Part shown: positions 42,137 to 50,109 of the stretch, piece by piece
How the letters are laid out: each line of letters begins with the position of its first letter
Position numbering within the stretch: position 1 is the first letter of the stretch
Made by a program: the position numbers and the translations under genes
Assembly: GCF_018333375.1 (NCBI RefSeq)
Contig: NZ_BORW01000031.1
Coordinates: forward strand, 1-64,000
DNA from: Paenibacillus cookii
GTDB taxonomy: Bacteria; Bacillota; Bacilli; Paenibacillales; Paenibacillaceae
Reading direction: 5' to 3'
Length of the DNA stretch: 64,000 bases
Notes under the pieces: generated by a model
Told to the model about the DNA's origin: nothing
The model's input: the letters and a program-made list of their open reading frames with translations, nothing else
Databases searched by the model: none

Positions 42137-43432
42137 TTGAGCAAAGGATCTGAAATCACGGACGAAATGTATAAAACCATGTCGGATCTCGCCTACTCCG
42201 ATTTGAAAAAAGGGAGCAAGCCGCAGGAGCTGCCGGGCTGGGAAGTGCTGGAGGATGCGGCCAACGACGATTCTTCGGGTTTTGACGCGGTCACGTTTTA
42301 CAACCCGGAAACGAAGCAGGCAGTCATCGCTTACCGCGGAACGGAAGGCGGCAAACCGTTAAAGGATGCGTTGCCTGACTACGTGACCGACGGGGGCATC
42401 GGCCTGCGGGAGCTGGATCGGAAATTGGACAAAAGCTTCGAGGTGAAAATGCCGTGGGACGACAAGGTGCAGCAAATCGAAGATAATCTGGGCATTACCA
42501 AGGCCAAAGATTGGTTGGGCGACGCCGGCAAAGCCGTGGACAAATTTTTTGACGGCGACAAGCAGCTGTATCAGGCCGAAGATTACGCCAATGAAATGAA
42601 AAGCAAATACAAAGACTTGAATTTTTCGTTGACGGGACATTCGCTTGGAGGCGCCAATGCGCAGTACGCCGCAGCTTATACCGGATTATCGGCGGTTACG
42701 TTCAGCGCGCCTTCCGTCATGGGGAGCTTGACCAGCAGCGCCAGACGCAAAGCGGAAAACGGGGAATTCGATTCGCAAATCATCAATTACGCCCATCCCG
42801 GCGATATCATCGCCAGCGGCACCTTGGGAGGTTACGACCGGCACGTCGGCTCGACGTATTACATCGACTCCAACTACGAGGATGCCAACGAGGGGGTCGG
42901 CGTCATCGACAAGATCAAAAACACGCTGGGCGGTCCTTATTACCATGGCCTGAAACGCTACAAATTCGACGAGAACGGATATATCGAAAACAAGCTGTAT
43001 GACGGAGAAACCGGAGAATATGTCGGAGGGTCGCCGCGGGCGCCGCTGTCTTTGGCCGAGGCGCTCGGGATTCCAAGCGCCTTTATGGCGCCGATCGGGC
43101 TTGCGATGCAAACGGGACTCGCGGCGGCCATGAGCGCGGGCAAAGGCATGATCCGCGTGACGCCGGAGGAGCTGAAAAGCGTCGCCGAAAAATGGAGCCA
43201 AAACGCCCAGCAGATCAGCTCCGACATGCAGGCGGTCAGGGCAAAGCTGATGAAATATACCCAGTCCAGCCACAGCCGCAGGCTGCAGCCGATCGTGGCG
43301 CAGCTGGACGCTTCGGTCAGCGGGCTGACGAAATGGCATGTCGAGCAGACGACGCAGTTTCTCACGTTCATCAAATCGAAGGCCGAGCAATTCCACCAGG
43401 CCGATGCTTCCGGCCCGCAATTGATGCAATAA
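42137..43432 (+). CDS. Class 3 lipase with C-terminal WXG100-like domain, putative type VII-secreted toxin
   Basis: A 431-residue protein. The N-terminal alpha/beta-hydrolase has AVIAYRGTEGG (oxyanion region) and the elbow LTGHSLGGANAQYAAAYT with Ser169; Asp223 (HPGDII) and His270 (GGPYYHGL) complete a triad. A hydrophobic linker (about 307-336) leads to a C-terminal helical domain starting IRVTPEELKSVAEKWSQNAQQISSDM and ending KSKAEQFHQAD, the two ends of a WXG100 hairpin, although the WxG turn is absent. Toxin first, WXG/LXG module last is the reverse of LXG toxins and matches S. aureus TslA. No signal peptide. TTG start after GGGGGGAGGAG. Confidence 0.85.
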   Translation: MSKGSEITDEMYKTMSDLAYSDLKKGSKPQELPGWEVLEDAANDDSSGFDAVTFYNPETKQAVIAYRGTEGGKPLKDALPDYVTDGGIGLRELDRKLDKSFEVKMPWDDKVQQIEDNLGITKAKDWLGDAGKAVDKFFDGDKQLYQAEDYANEMKSKYKDLNFSLTGHSLGGANAQYAAAYTGLSAVTFSAPSVMGSLTSSARRKAENGEFDSQIINYAHPGDIIASGTLGGYDRHVGSTYYIDSNYEDANEGVGVIDKIKNTLGGPYYHGLKRYKFDENGYIENKLYDGETGEYVGGSPRAPLSLAEALGIPSAFMAPIGLAMQTGLAAAMSAGKGMIRVTPEELKSVAEKWSQNAQQISSDMQAVRAKLMKYTQSSHSRRLQPIVAQLDASVSGLTKWHVEQTTQFLTFIKSKAEQFHQADASGPQLMQ

Positions 43433-43454
43433 GCTTTCGAAGCGGAGGGATAAC

Positions 43455-43724
43455 ATGAGCGAAATCCTTGTAGAGCTGGGCGATCTGGAGCAGGCGGAGC
43501 GGGAACTGAGCTGGCTGCTTGCCCGTATTCAGGCCGACGAGCAGGAAGCCCGGAGCCTGTACGCCAGGCTAAGCGATTGGAACGGGCAATCGGCGAACGT
43601 GACGCGCGAATACGTGGAAGCCTTTTTTACCGGTTTGGCCACACGGGTGCGGGCGATCGAGCAGCAAAAAGCGGAGCTGATCCGGTACATGCAGGTCATG
43701 AAGCAAACGGATCAAATGAGGTAA
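43455..43724 (+). CDS. Small WXG100-like helical protein, putative secretion partner
   Basis: An 89-residue, wholly helical protein: LVELGDLEQAERELSWLLARIQADEQEARSLYARL, then WNG at residues 42-44, then VTREYVEAFFTGLATRVRAIEQQKAELIRYMQVM. Two helices joined by a W-x-G turn are the definition of WXG100/Esx proteins. It follows the lipase gene by 22 bp with GGAGGG before the ATG. By analogy with partner proteins of reversed-order type VII lipases, it may pair with the WXG-like domain of the lipase to guide secretion. No YxxxD/E export signal is evident. Confidence 0.7.
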   Translation: MSEILVELGDLEQAERELSWLLARIQADEQEARSLYARLSDWNGQSANVTREYVEAFFTGLATRVRAIEQQKAELIRYMQVMKQTDQMR

Positions 43725-43906
43725 CGGGAAGAGGGGACGTCGTATTCCATTGGGAGTGCGGCGTTCGTTTTTTTATTCGGGTGGATAAAATTGTAAAAGT
43801 CCCCGCGGTATATATCCCTTATTCCATCCGAATTGCGCACGGGAACATTCCCGAAGCCTTACTGCGCAGGACAATAAATGACGTTCGGAATAGGTTACGA
43901 GACGCG

Positions 43907-43949
43907 AAAAAGGACTGCTCCGGAGATTTTCCTTGGAACAGTCCTTTTT
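43907..43949. terminator. Bidirectional terminator
   Basis: AAAAAGGACTG, inner CCGGAG/TTCCTTGG-like pairing, CAGTCCTTTTT. Ends the phn unit on the minus strand and the lipase cassette on the plus strand. Confidence 0.88.
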
Positions 43950-44004
43950 AGGGCCGGGATTTCGGGGATTGCCCTATGATTGCAAAAAACGTGCGGATGC
44001 GGGC

Positions 44005-44823
44005 TCACGTAATCCGTTTTCGGAGCCAGCCCGATACCAGATCCGTCAGTACGACAAGCGCGATAATACCGAGCAATATGATGCCGACCCGGTTCCAGTT
44101 CCGAACCTGGAGCGCAAAGATCAGCGGCGTCCCGATGCCGCCCGCGCCGACCAGGCCAAGCGTCGTGGCCGAGCGGATGTTGATTTCGAACCGGTACAGC
44201 GAATAAGAAAGAAACTGCGGGATCACCTGCGGCAGCACCGCGTAACGAAGGACCTGAAGGCGGTTGGCGCCCGAGGCGATCAACGCTTCCTGCGGCCCGC
44301 GGTCGATGTTTTCGATCGTTTCCGAATACAGCTTGCCGAGCATGCCCACCGAGTGGATGCCCAGCGCGAGGACGCCGGCAAAGGAGCCGGGGCCGACCGC
44401 TTTGATGAACAAAATCGCGACGATGATCTCCGGAAACACGCGGATGACGCTCAGCGCGATTTTGCCGCTGCCGGAGACGGCAAGCCGCCTGCTCATGTTG
44501 GTGGACGCCCAAAAGGCGAACGGAATGCAAACGACGGCGGCGACCACCGTCCCGAGAATGGAAATGACCAGCGTATCCAGCAGCCCCCGAAGCAAATCCT
44601 CTCCCTCCGGGATATAGACGAAGGACCAGTCCGGGTGCAGGAAACCCTGCAGGATGGACTTGGACACGGTCCCCGCCGTACCCTGAATACCTTCAAAACG
44701 AATTCCTTGAATCGACCAGTAATAAACCGCGATGACGATCAAGGCGGTCAGCGCGAAACGAATCCGCGCACGGAACGCGGAGCCGGAAGCTTTTCCGGTC
44801 ACGGGCGTCGTGTTTGATTTCAT
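44005..44823 (-). CDS. phnE: Phosphonate ABC transporter permease PhnE (second copy)
   Basis: A 272-residue integral membrane protein with about six helices. The permease EAA loop is GPQEALIASGANRLQVLRYAVLPQVIPQFLSY. FALTALIVIAVYYWSIQGI is TM1. It forms the membrane channel with the other PhnE copy. Its ATG overlaps the stop of the upstream phnE by 4 nt (ATGA) after GGAGGAAA, implying coupling. Two PhnE genes in tandem are frequent in Gram-positive phosphonate importers. Confidence 0.92.
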   Translation of the reverse strand: MKSNTTPVTGKASGSAFRARIRFALTALIVIAVYYWSIQGIRFEGIQGTAGTVSKSILQGFLHPDWSFVYIPEGEDLLRGLLDTLVISILGTVVAAVVCIPFAFWASTNMSRRLAVSGSGKIALSVIRVFPEIIVAILFIKAVGPGSFAGVLALGIHSVGMLGKLYSETIENIDRGPQEALIASGANRLQVLRYAVLPQVIPQFLSYSLYRFEINIRSATTLGLVGAGGIGTPLIFALQVRNWNRVGIILLGIIALVVLTDLVSGWLRKRIT

Positions 44824-45635
44824 AGCAGTTTCCTCCGGATCATCGTACTTCCGTAATCGATGACGAGCACGATCGCAAGCGTCAGCAAAATAATGATCGC
44901 GGCCCGGTCATAACGGAACAAGCCGAGCGAACGGTCGAGCAGCAGGCCGATGCCTCCGGCCCCGACAAGTCCGAGAACGGCTGCCGCCCGCACGTTGACT
45001 TCAAAGGTATAAAGCAGGTAGGACATGAAATAAGGCAGAGCCTGGGGCACGACGCCGTACATGATGATCTGCAGCCGGTTGGCGCCCACGGCGGTCATCG
45101 CTTCAAGCGGGCCGGGATCGATGGCTTCGATCGCCTCGAAGGTCAGCTTGGCGATGATTCCGAACGAGAAAAACACGAGCGCCAGCATGCCTGCAAACGG
45201 CCCGATGCCAAATACCGCAACGAATATGGCGGCAAACAGCAAATCGGGAATGGTACGGACCAAGTTGAGCACCATCCGCGTCGGCAGGGAAACCCAGCGG
45301 CTGACGCCCAAATTGGAAGCGCAGAGCAGGGCAACCGGAACGGCGAGCAAAGCGCCAAGCGTCGTGCCCAGAATGGCGATCTGCAAGGTTTCCATCATCG
45401 GTCCCCAGATCGTGGGCAGGTAGCTCCAGTCCGGCGGAAACATTTCCTGCAGGAGGCTCCCCATTTGGGGCAAGCCGACGATCAGCTGATACGGGGTCGC
45501 TTCCGTCCGCACCGAACAGGCGACGATGACGGCGACGAGAATGATCCATCCGGCAATTTGCTTGTATTTGCGCGGCGGCTCCATGCCGGAAGCGGCCGGA
45601 TTCAGCGAAGCGGGAGAAACGGTCGTTTTCATCAT
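44820..45635 (-). CDS. phnE: Phosphonate ABC transporter permease PhnE (first copy)
   Basis: A 271-residue permease with helices such as IAGWIILVAVIVACSV and IAILGTTLGALLAVPVALLCA; EAA loop GPLEAMTAVGANRLQIIMYGVVPQALPYFMSY. It is similar to, but clearly distinct from, the second PhnE, so the channel is probably a heterodimer. The start overlaps the phnC stop by 4 nt with GGGAGGAG upstream. Confidence 0.92.
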   Translation of the reverse strand: MMKTTVSPASLNPAASGMEPPRKYKQIAGWIILVAVIVACSVRTEATPYQLIVGLPQMGSLLQEMFPPDWSYLPTIWGPMMETLQIAILGTTLGALLAVPVALLCASNLGVSRWVSLPTRMVLNLVRTIPDLLFAAIFVAVFGIGPFAGMLALVFFSFGIIAKLTFEAIEAIDPGPLEAMTAVGANRLQIIMYGVVPQALPYFMSYLLYTFEVNVRAAAVLGLVGAGGIGLLLDRSLGLFRYDRAAIIILLTLAIVLVIDYGSTMIRRKLL

Positions 45636-46399
45636 GCTCCTCCCAGCAGCTCGTCCTGCTGCACGGGACGGCCGTAAATTTCGGCAAAGGCTTCGTCGGT
45701 CGCTTCTTCCGGCGTGCCGTCGAACACTACTTCCCCCGCGCGAAGGCCGATGATCCGCGTCGCGTATTCCCGGGCGAGGTCGATGAAATGCAAATTGATG
45801 ACCGTGGTGATGTTCATGTCCCGGTTGATCCGCTTCAAGTCTTCCATGACCTGGCGCGTGGTGAGCGGGTCTAGCGAAGCGACGGGTTCGTCCGCCAAAA
45901 TGACCCGGGCTTCCTGCGCAAGCGCCCGCGCGATCGAGACGCGCTGCTGCTGCCCGCCCGACAGCTGATCGGAGCGCACGTATGCTTTTTCCCGGATATT
46001 GACCCGCTGCAGCGCGTCGAGGGACAACTCCACGTCTTGTTTCGGGAACCAGCCGAGCAGGGTGCGGAGCGTGGAATGGTAACCGACCCGGCCGGACAAG
46101 ACGTTCCGGATGACGGTCGACCGTTTGACCAGATTGAAGCTTTGGAAAATCATGCCGATGTCGCGCCGGATGCGGCGGAGCTGGCTGCCGGAGGCGCGGG
46201 TCACCGATTGGCCGTTCACCCGGATGTCTCCCGAGGTAATATCCGTCAGACGGTTGATGCTCCGCAAAAAGGTGGATTTGCCCGCGCCGGACAGGCCGAC
46301 GATGACGACAAGTTCTCCTTCGCGGATGGTGAGGTTGATATTGCGGAGTCCAACCGTTCCGTTGGCATAAACCTTCGTTACGTTATCGAATTCGATCAT
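45632..46399 (-). CDS. phnC: Phosphonate ABC transporter ATP-binding protein PhnC
   Basis: A 255-residue ATPase: Walker A GLSGAGKSTFL, signature LSGGQQQRVSIARAL, Walker B VILADEPVASLD, switch NLHFIDLA. The sequence FQSFNLVKRSTVIRNVLSGRVGYHSTLRTL is characteristic of PhnC. It powers uptake through the PhnE pair. It lies between phnD and phnE, 132 bp after phnD. Confidence 0.95.
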   Translation of the reverse strand: MIEFDNVTKVYANGTVGLRNINLTIREGELVVIVGLSGAGKSTFLRSINRLTDITSGDIRVNGQSVTRASGSQLRRIRRDIGMIFQSFNLVKRSTVIRNVLSGRVGYHSTLRTLLGWFPKQDVELSLDALQRVNIREKAYVRSDQLSGGQQQRVSIARALAQEARVILADEPVASLDPLTTRQVMEDLKRINRDMNITTVINLHFIDLAREYATRIIGLRAGEVVFDGTPEEATDEAFAEIYGRPVQQDELLGGA

Positions 46400-46531
46400 G
46401 GCGAACCAACTTTCTGTAATGGGTTTGAATGGAAATGCGTTCCGGCGTCTGCAATGGGAAACAACACCGCCATCGACTTCATGGACGGTGCTGCCCGATA
46501 GAAAGGTATGGATATGCCGGAACAGTCGGCG

Positions 46532-47497
46532 TTACTTGATTTCCTGGCCTACGACCTCGGCGTATTCGCGGACCGGTTCGAAGTTTTTGTCGTCGCCCGG
46601 GGCGTAACCTACATGCGTATAGATGTCCTTGATGATTTTGGCGCCTTCTGCATCGTTCGTAATATCGATAAATGCCTGGCTGATTTTATCCCTCCAGCTT
46701 TGGTCCATGTCGCTGCGGACGCTGACGGTATCGTTCGGGATTTTGGCGGTGTAATGGAGGACGCGGGTTTTCTCGAATACGTCGGGAACGTCCTTTTTCA
46801 CCGTATTGCGGGCATCCTGGAAGACGGCGACGGCGTCTACCTGACCGTTCAAAAGCGCCATGATGGCTGCGTCATGCCCTTTGATCGTTACGCCCTGCAC
46901 GTCCTTGTCCGGGTCGATGCCTTCTTTTTTCAGCTCGGCCGCCGGGAAGACGTAACCTGCGGAGGAAGTGACGTTCTGCCAGCCGATTTTTTTGCCTTTC
47001 AGGTCTTTCAGGCTTTGGATCGGGGAATCTTTTTTCACGACGATCATCGCTTTGTAGAAATCGACTTTTTCGGTCGTGTCCTCGCCGGTTTCGTCCTTGA
47101 TGCCGTAGCGCTGCGCTTGCAGCAGAAGGTCGGCCGCTTTTTTGTTGTCATGGGCCAGCACGTAAGCGTTCGGCGGCAGGAAGCCGACGTCGACCTGCTT
47201 GGAAGCCATCGCTTCGACGATGGTGTTGTAATCCGGCGATACGGTAACGTGAACCGGAATGCCCAGCTTGTCCCCGAGCAGTTTCTCGAGCGGTTTGGTT
47301 TTGGCTTCAAGCGTATCGGCATTTTGGGACGGCACGAACTGAACGTTCAGCTCTTTCGGCACGTAGCCGGAAGAGGCCGCTTCCGCGGTGCCGGAAGCCG
47401 CGTCTCCGCTGCCGTTGCCGGCGCTTTTGGAGCCGCATGCGGCAAGGCTGGCTGCAAGCGCCAGCGTCATGCCGATCGAAAGTACTTTTTTAAACAT
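46532..47497 (-). CDS. phnD: Phosphonate-binding lipoprotein PhnD
   Basis: About 321 residues. Signal peptide with lipobox (LALAASLAACGSK) followed by a Gly/Ser/Ala linker. The binding domain has LNVQFVPSQNADTLEAKTKPLEKLL, VDVGFLPPNAYVLAH, KDLKGKKIGWQNVTSSAGYVFPA (anion site SSAGYVFP) and VDAVAVFQDARN. It delivers phosphonate, phosphite or related compounds to PhnCEE. The start at 47497 (MFKKVLSIGM) follows GGAGGGGACC; the longer reading to 47584 is not needed. It is the first gene of phnDCEE. Confidence 0.94.
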   Translation of the reverse strand: MFKKVLSIGMTLALAASLAACGSKSAGNGSGDAASGTAEAASSGYVPKELNVQFVPSQNADTLEAKTKPLEKLLGDKLGIPVHVTVSPDYNTIVEAMASKQVDVGFLPPNAYVLAHDNKKAADLLLQAQRYGIKDETGEDTTEKVDFYKAMIVVKKDSPIQSLKDLKGKKIGWQNVTSSAGYVFPAAELKKEGIDPDKDVQGVTIKGHDAAIMALLNGQVDAVAVFQDARNTVKKDVPDVFEKTRVLHYTAKIPNDTVSVRSDMDQSWRDKISQAFIDITNDAEGAKIIKDIYTHVGYAPGDDKNFEPVREYAEVVGQEIK

Positions 47498-47734
47498 GAT
47501 GGTCCCCTCCAGAATTTTTCTATGGTTTTTCGGCCGGAGCATGCCGTCCGACAGGAATGAGCGTAACATAGGCGCGGGAAACAAGGGTTAACGGAAAGGG
47601 CGACTTTTGTTGATTGGCCGTAAAATATCCGTCCGATCCGCCGCATTTCCGGTCTCGGGGCGGTTGCGAATCTGTCCCTATATATGGTAGAAAACCGGAA
47701 GCGGCGATTTTACCCCCGTTTAATATGCGGACGG

Positions 47735-47740
47735 TATAAT
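47735..47740 (+). promoter_or_regulatory. -10 element for the phosphodiesterase gene
   Basis: TATAAT in the phnD divergent region. Placed downstream of an in-frame ATG at 47684, it rules out that start. Confidence 0.45.
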
Positions 47741-47785
47741 GGGCGTAGCCAGGATCAAATGGAGAGGCGAAAAGGAGTGGTGAAC

Positions 47786-49855
47786 GTGAATGGCATTCCG
47801 AATGCGCAGGCGGACGGCTTAGGGAGAAACGCCGAGCCGTCCATCGAGCTGCGGATTATGTCCACGACGGACGTGCATGCTTGTTTGATGGATTACGATT
47901 ATTACCGGGACCGGAAGGATGCAGCGGTCGGATTGGTCCGGACGGCGACCTTGGTGAAGCGGGCCAGGGCGGAAGCAGCAAACGCGCTGCTGGCAGACAA
48001 CGGGGATTTGATTCAAGGCACGCCGCTCGGCACGTTTGCCGCACGGGTCGATCCGGACCGGCTCAAGGCGGGGGACTGGATTCACCCGGCGATTCGCGCC
48101 ATGAACGCGATGGGATATGATGCGGCCACGTTCGGCAACCATGAATTCAATTACGGGTTGGAATATTTGGATCAAGTGGTCGCGGGAGCTTCCTTTCCTT
48201 ACGTCAACGCCAATATATACGTGCATGAAGCGGAAGCGGGAAGGAAATTTGCCGTCAACCGCTACCGGCCGTACGTCATTTTGACGAAAACCTGCGTCGA
48301 CGGGATGGGGCGGCCGCATGAGATCCGGATCGGCTTCATCGGATTCGCGCCGACGCAAATTCTGGACTGGGACCAGGGCCACTTGGCCGGAAAAGTGCAG
48401 GTCAAAGACATGGTCCTGTCCGCGCTTGAATGGGTTCCGGCCATGAAAGAGGAGGGAGCGGACGTCATTGTTGCGCTGGCGCATACCGGCTTTGACGCCG
48501 GCGTATCCTTGAAGGATCACGATGCCGAAAACGCGGTGCTGCCCCTCAGCCTGGTGCCGGGGATTGACGCCATCGCGTTTTCCCATACGCACCGGACGTT
48601 CCCGGCAAGGGATTTCGCTTCCTTGGACGCTTCCTTTAAACATGCGGACGGAACGCCGCTGCCGGCGGTCGACTGGCAGGAGGGGACCATCAACGGATTG
48701 CCGGCGGTGCAGGCCGGCTATAGCGGGGCGATGCTCGGAATCATCGATTTGATGCTCCGGCGGCTGGACGGAAAATGGCAGGCGGTGCATGGAAAAGCGA
48801 TGGTACGGGAGATCAGCGACGGGAAGGAGGGCAGCGAGTTCGCGGAACCCGATGCCGAAATTGCCGCGCTGCTGCAGCAGGCGCATCAACAAACGGTTGC
48901 TTATGCCAACGCCCCCATCGGCCGGACCGAGGTTCCCCTGCATACGTATTTTTCCTTGGTGCATGCGGATGCTTCCGTGCAACTGCTGAATCATGCCCAA
49001 AGGGATTACGCCCGCCGGTGGATCGCTTCGTTTGCGCCGGATCTGCGGCATCTCCCCGTGCTTGCGGCCTCGTCGCCGTTCAAAGCCGGACGGAACGGCC
49101 CGAACGATTATGCGGAGATTCCGCCCGGACCGGTTGCCATCCGCAGCGCTTCGGAGCTGTATTTGTTCGAAAATACCGTCAAAGCCGTCAAATTGAGCGG
49201 AGCCGCCCTGAAAGAATGGCTTGAGTTCTCGGCGGGGATCTACAATCGCATCGACCCGGACGAAACCGCGGAGCAGCCTCTTTTGAACCCGGCGTTTCCC
49301 GCCTTCAACTTTGACGTGATCGGCGGCGTTACGTATCGCGTAAACGTCGCCCGGCCGGCAAAATACGGCCCCGACGGCACGCTGCTGAATCCGGGCGCGA
49401 GCCGGATCGAAGACTTGCGGCATGAAGGGGTTCCGGTGGAACCGGGGCAGCCGTTGATCGTGGTCACAAGCAATTACCGCGTGTCCAGCGGCATCGTGCC
49501 GGGCCTGCGCGAAGCGGAACTGCTGCTGGACTCGGCGGACGAAAACCGTCAGGCGCTGATCGATTATATTGCGGAGCAAGGCAGTCTCGTCGCGGAACCG
49601 GAGGAAAACTGGAGTTTCAGCCCTATCGGGAAACCGGTCAACGTCATCTTCGCAGGTTCGCCCGAGGCGGCCCGATACGTGAAGGACTTCCCGGGGATCG
49701 CGTATACGGGGCGGACAGACGCTCGCGGGTACGGCATATACCGCATCGATTTGGCCGCGGATCCGGCGGAAACATCCATGCATACCGGGCCAAAGCCGGT
49801 TCGCCAACAACATACGAAATCCGAGGGATTGCGCCGCTTTTCATATTTGCCATAG
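47786..49855 (+). CDS. 2',3'-cyclic-nucleotide 2'-phosphodiesterase/3'-nucleotidase-like protein, without signal peptide
   Basis: About 689 residues. Metallophosphatase domain: IMSTTDVHACLMDYDYYRD, LLADNGDLIQGTPLG, AATFGNHEFNYGL, ALAHTGFDA and FSHTHRTFP (metal ligands D, H, N, H). The C-terminal 5'-nucleotidase domain has NDYAEIPPGPVAIRSASELYLFENTVKAVKLSGAALKEWLEFSAG (in short, YLFENTVKAVKLSG) and FDVIGGVTYRVNVARP, as in CpdB. CpdB and YfkN are exported, but no signal peptide or anchor is found here, so it may act in the cytoplasm. GTG 47786 is 8 nt after AAAGGAG. It diverges from phnD, suggesting a shared phosphorus-scavenging role. Confidence 0.88.
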   Translation: MNGIPNAQADGLGRNAEPSIELRIMSTTDVHACLMDYDYYRDRKDAAVGLVRTATLVKRARAEAANALLADNGDLIQGTPLGTFAARVDPDRLKAGDWIHPAIRAMNAMGYDAATFGNHEFNYGLEYLDQVVAGASFPYVNANIYVHEAEAGRKFAVNRYRPYVILTKTCVDGMGRPHEIRIGFIGFAPTQILDWDQGHLAGKVQVKDMVLSALEWVPAMKEEGADVIVALAHTGFDAGVSLKDHDAENAVLPLSLVPGIDAIAFSHTHRTFPARDFASLDASFKHADGTPLPAVDWQEGTINGLPAVQAGYSGAMLGIIDLMLRRLDGKWQAVHGKAMVREISDGKEGSEFAEPDAEIAALLQQAHQQTVAYANAPIGRTEVPLHTYFSLVHADASVQLLNHAQRDYARRWIASFAPDLRHLPVLAASSPFKAGRNGPNDYAEIPPGPVAIRSASELYLFENTVKAVKLSGAALKEWLEFSAGIYNRIDPDETAEQPLLNPAFPAFNFDVIGGVTYRVNVARPAKYGPDGTLLNPGASRIEDLRHEGVPVEPGQPLIVVTSNYRVSSGIVPGLREAELLLDSADENRQALIDYIAEQGSLVAEPEENWSFSPIGKPVNVIFAGSPEAARYVKDFPGIAYTGRTDARGYGIYRIDLAADPAETSMHTGPKPVRQQHTKSEGLRRFSYLP

Positions 49856-49882
49856 TGATCCCCTCCCAGATTTCATCGACAT

Positions 49883-49922
49883 GCAGAGGTTTCGGATGTC
49901 CCGAGACCTCTGTATTTTTTTT
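49883..49922 (+). terminator. Terminator of the phosphodiesterase gene
   Basis: GCAGAGGTTTCGG / CCGAGACCTCTGT then eight T residues. Confidence 0.92.
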
Positions 49923-50012
49923 GCAAAGATAAGGATTAAGGCGCTTATGCGGCGTTCATTTTTAATATAAAATCCAACTACCAATCGGTTGGGGGCGATG
50001 TTATGAATGAGG

Positions 50013-50026
50013 TGTAAAATTTTACA
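50013..50026. promoter_or_regulatory. 14-bp palindrome upstream of the cohesin/dockerin gene
   Basis: TGTAAAATTTTACA is perfectly symmetric and lies 84 bp before the start, downstream of a possible -10 (TATAAA, about 49964-49969). Candidate regulator site. Confidence 0.45.
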
Positions 50027-50109
50027 GTTTCAGCAAATTGCAATAATACAGGGGTGCTACGTTTAAGGGGAAAACGATTTTGACAAGAAAACATGGGGAG
50101 GTAAGGCAA

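Noticed and set aside
47498..47785. Pho box upstream of phnD
   Set aside because: Only scattered TTAAC/TTACG-like hexamers are present, without the regular 11-bp spacing of PhoP sites.
47819..49813. 664-codon minus-strand open frame
   Set aside because: Antisense shadow of the phosphodiesterase/nucleotidase gene, caused by codon bias in GC-rich DNA.
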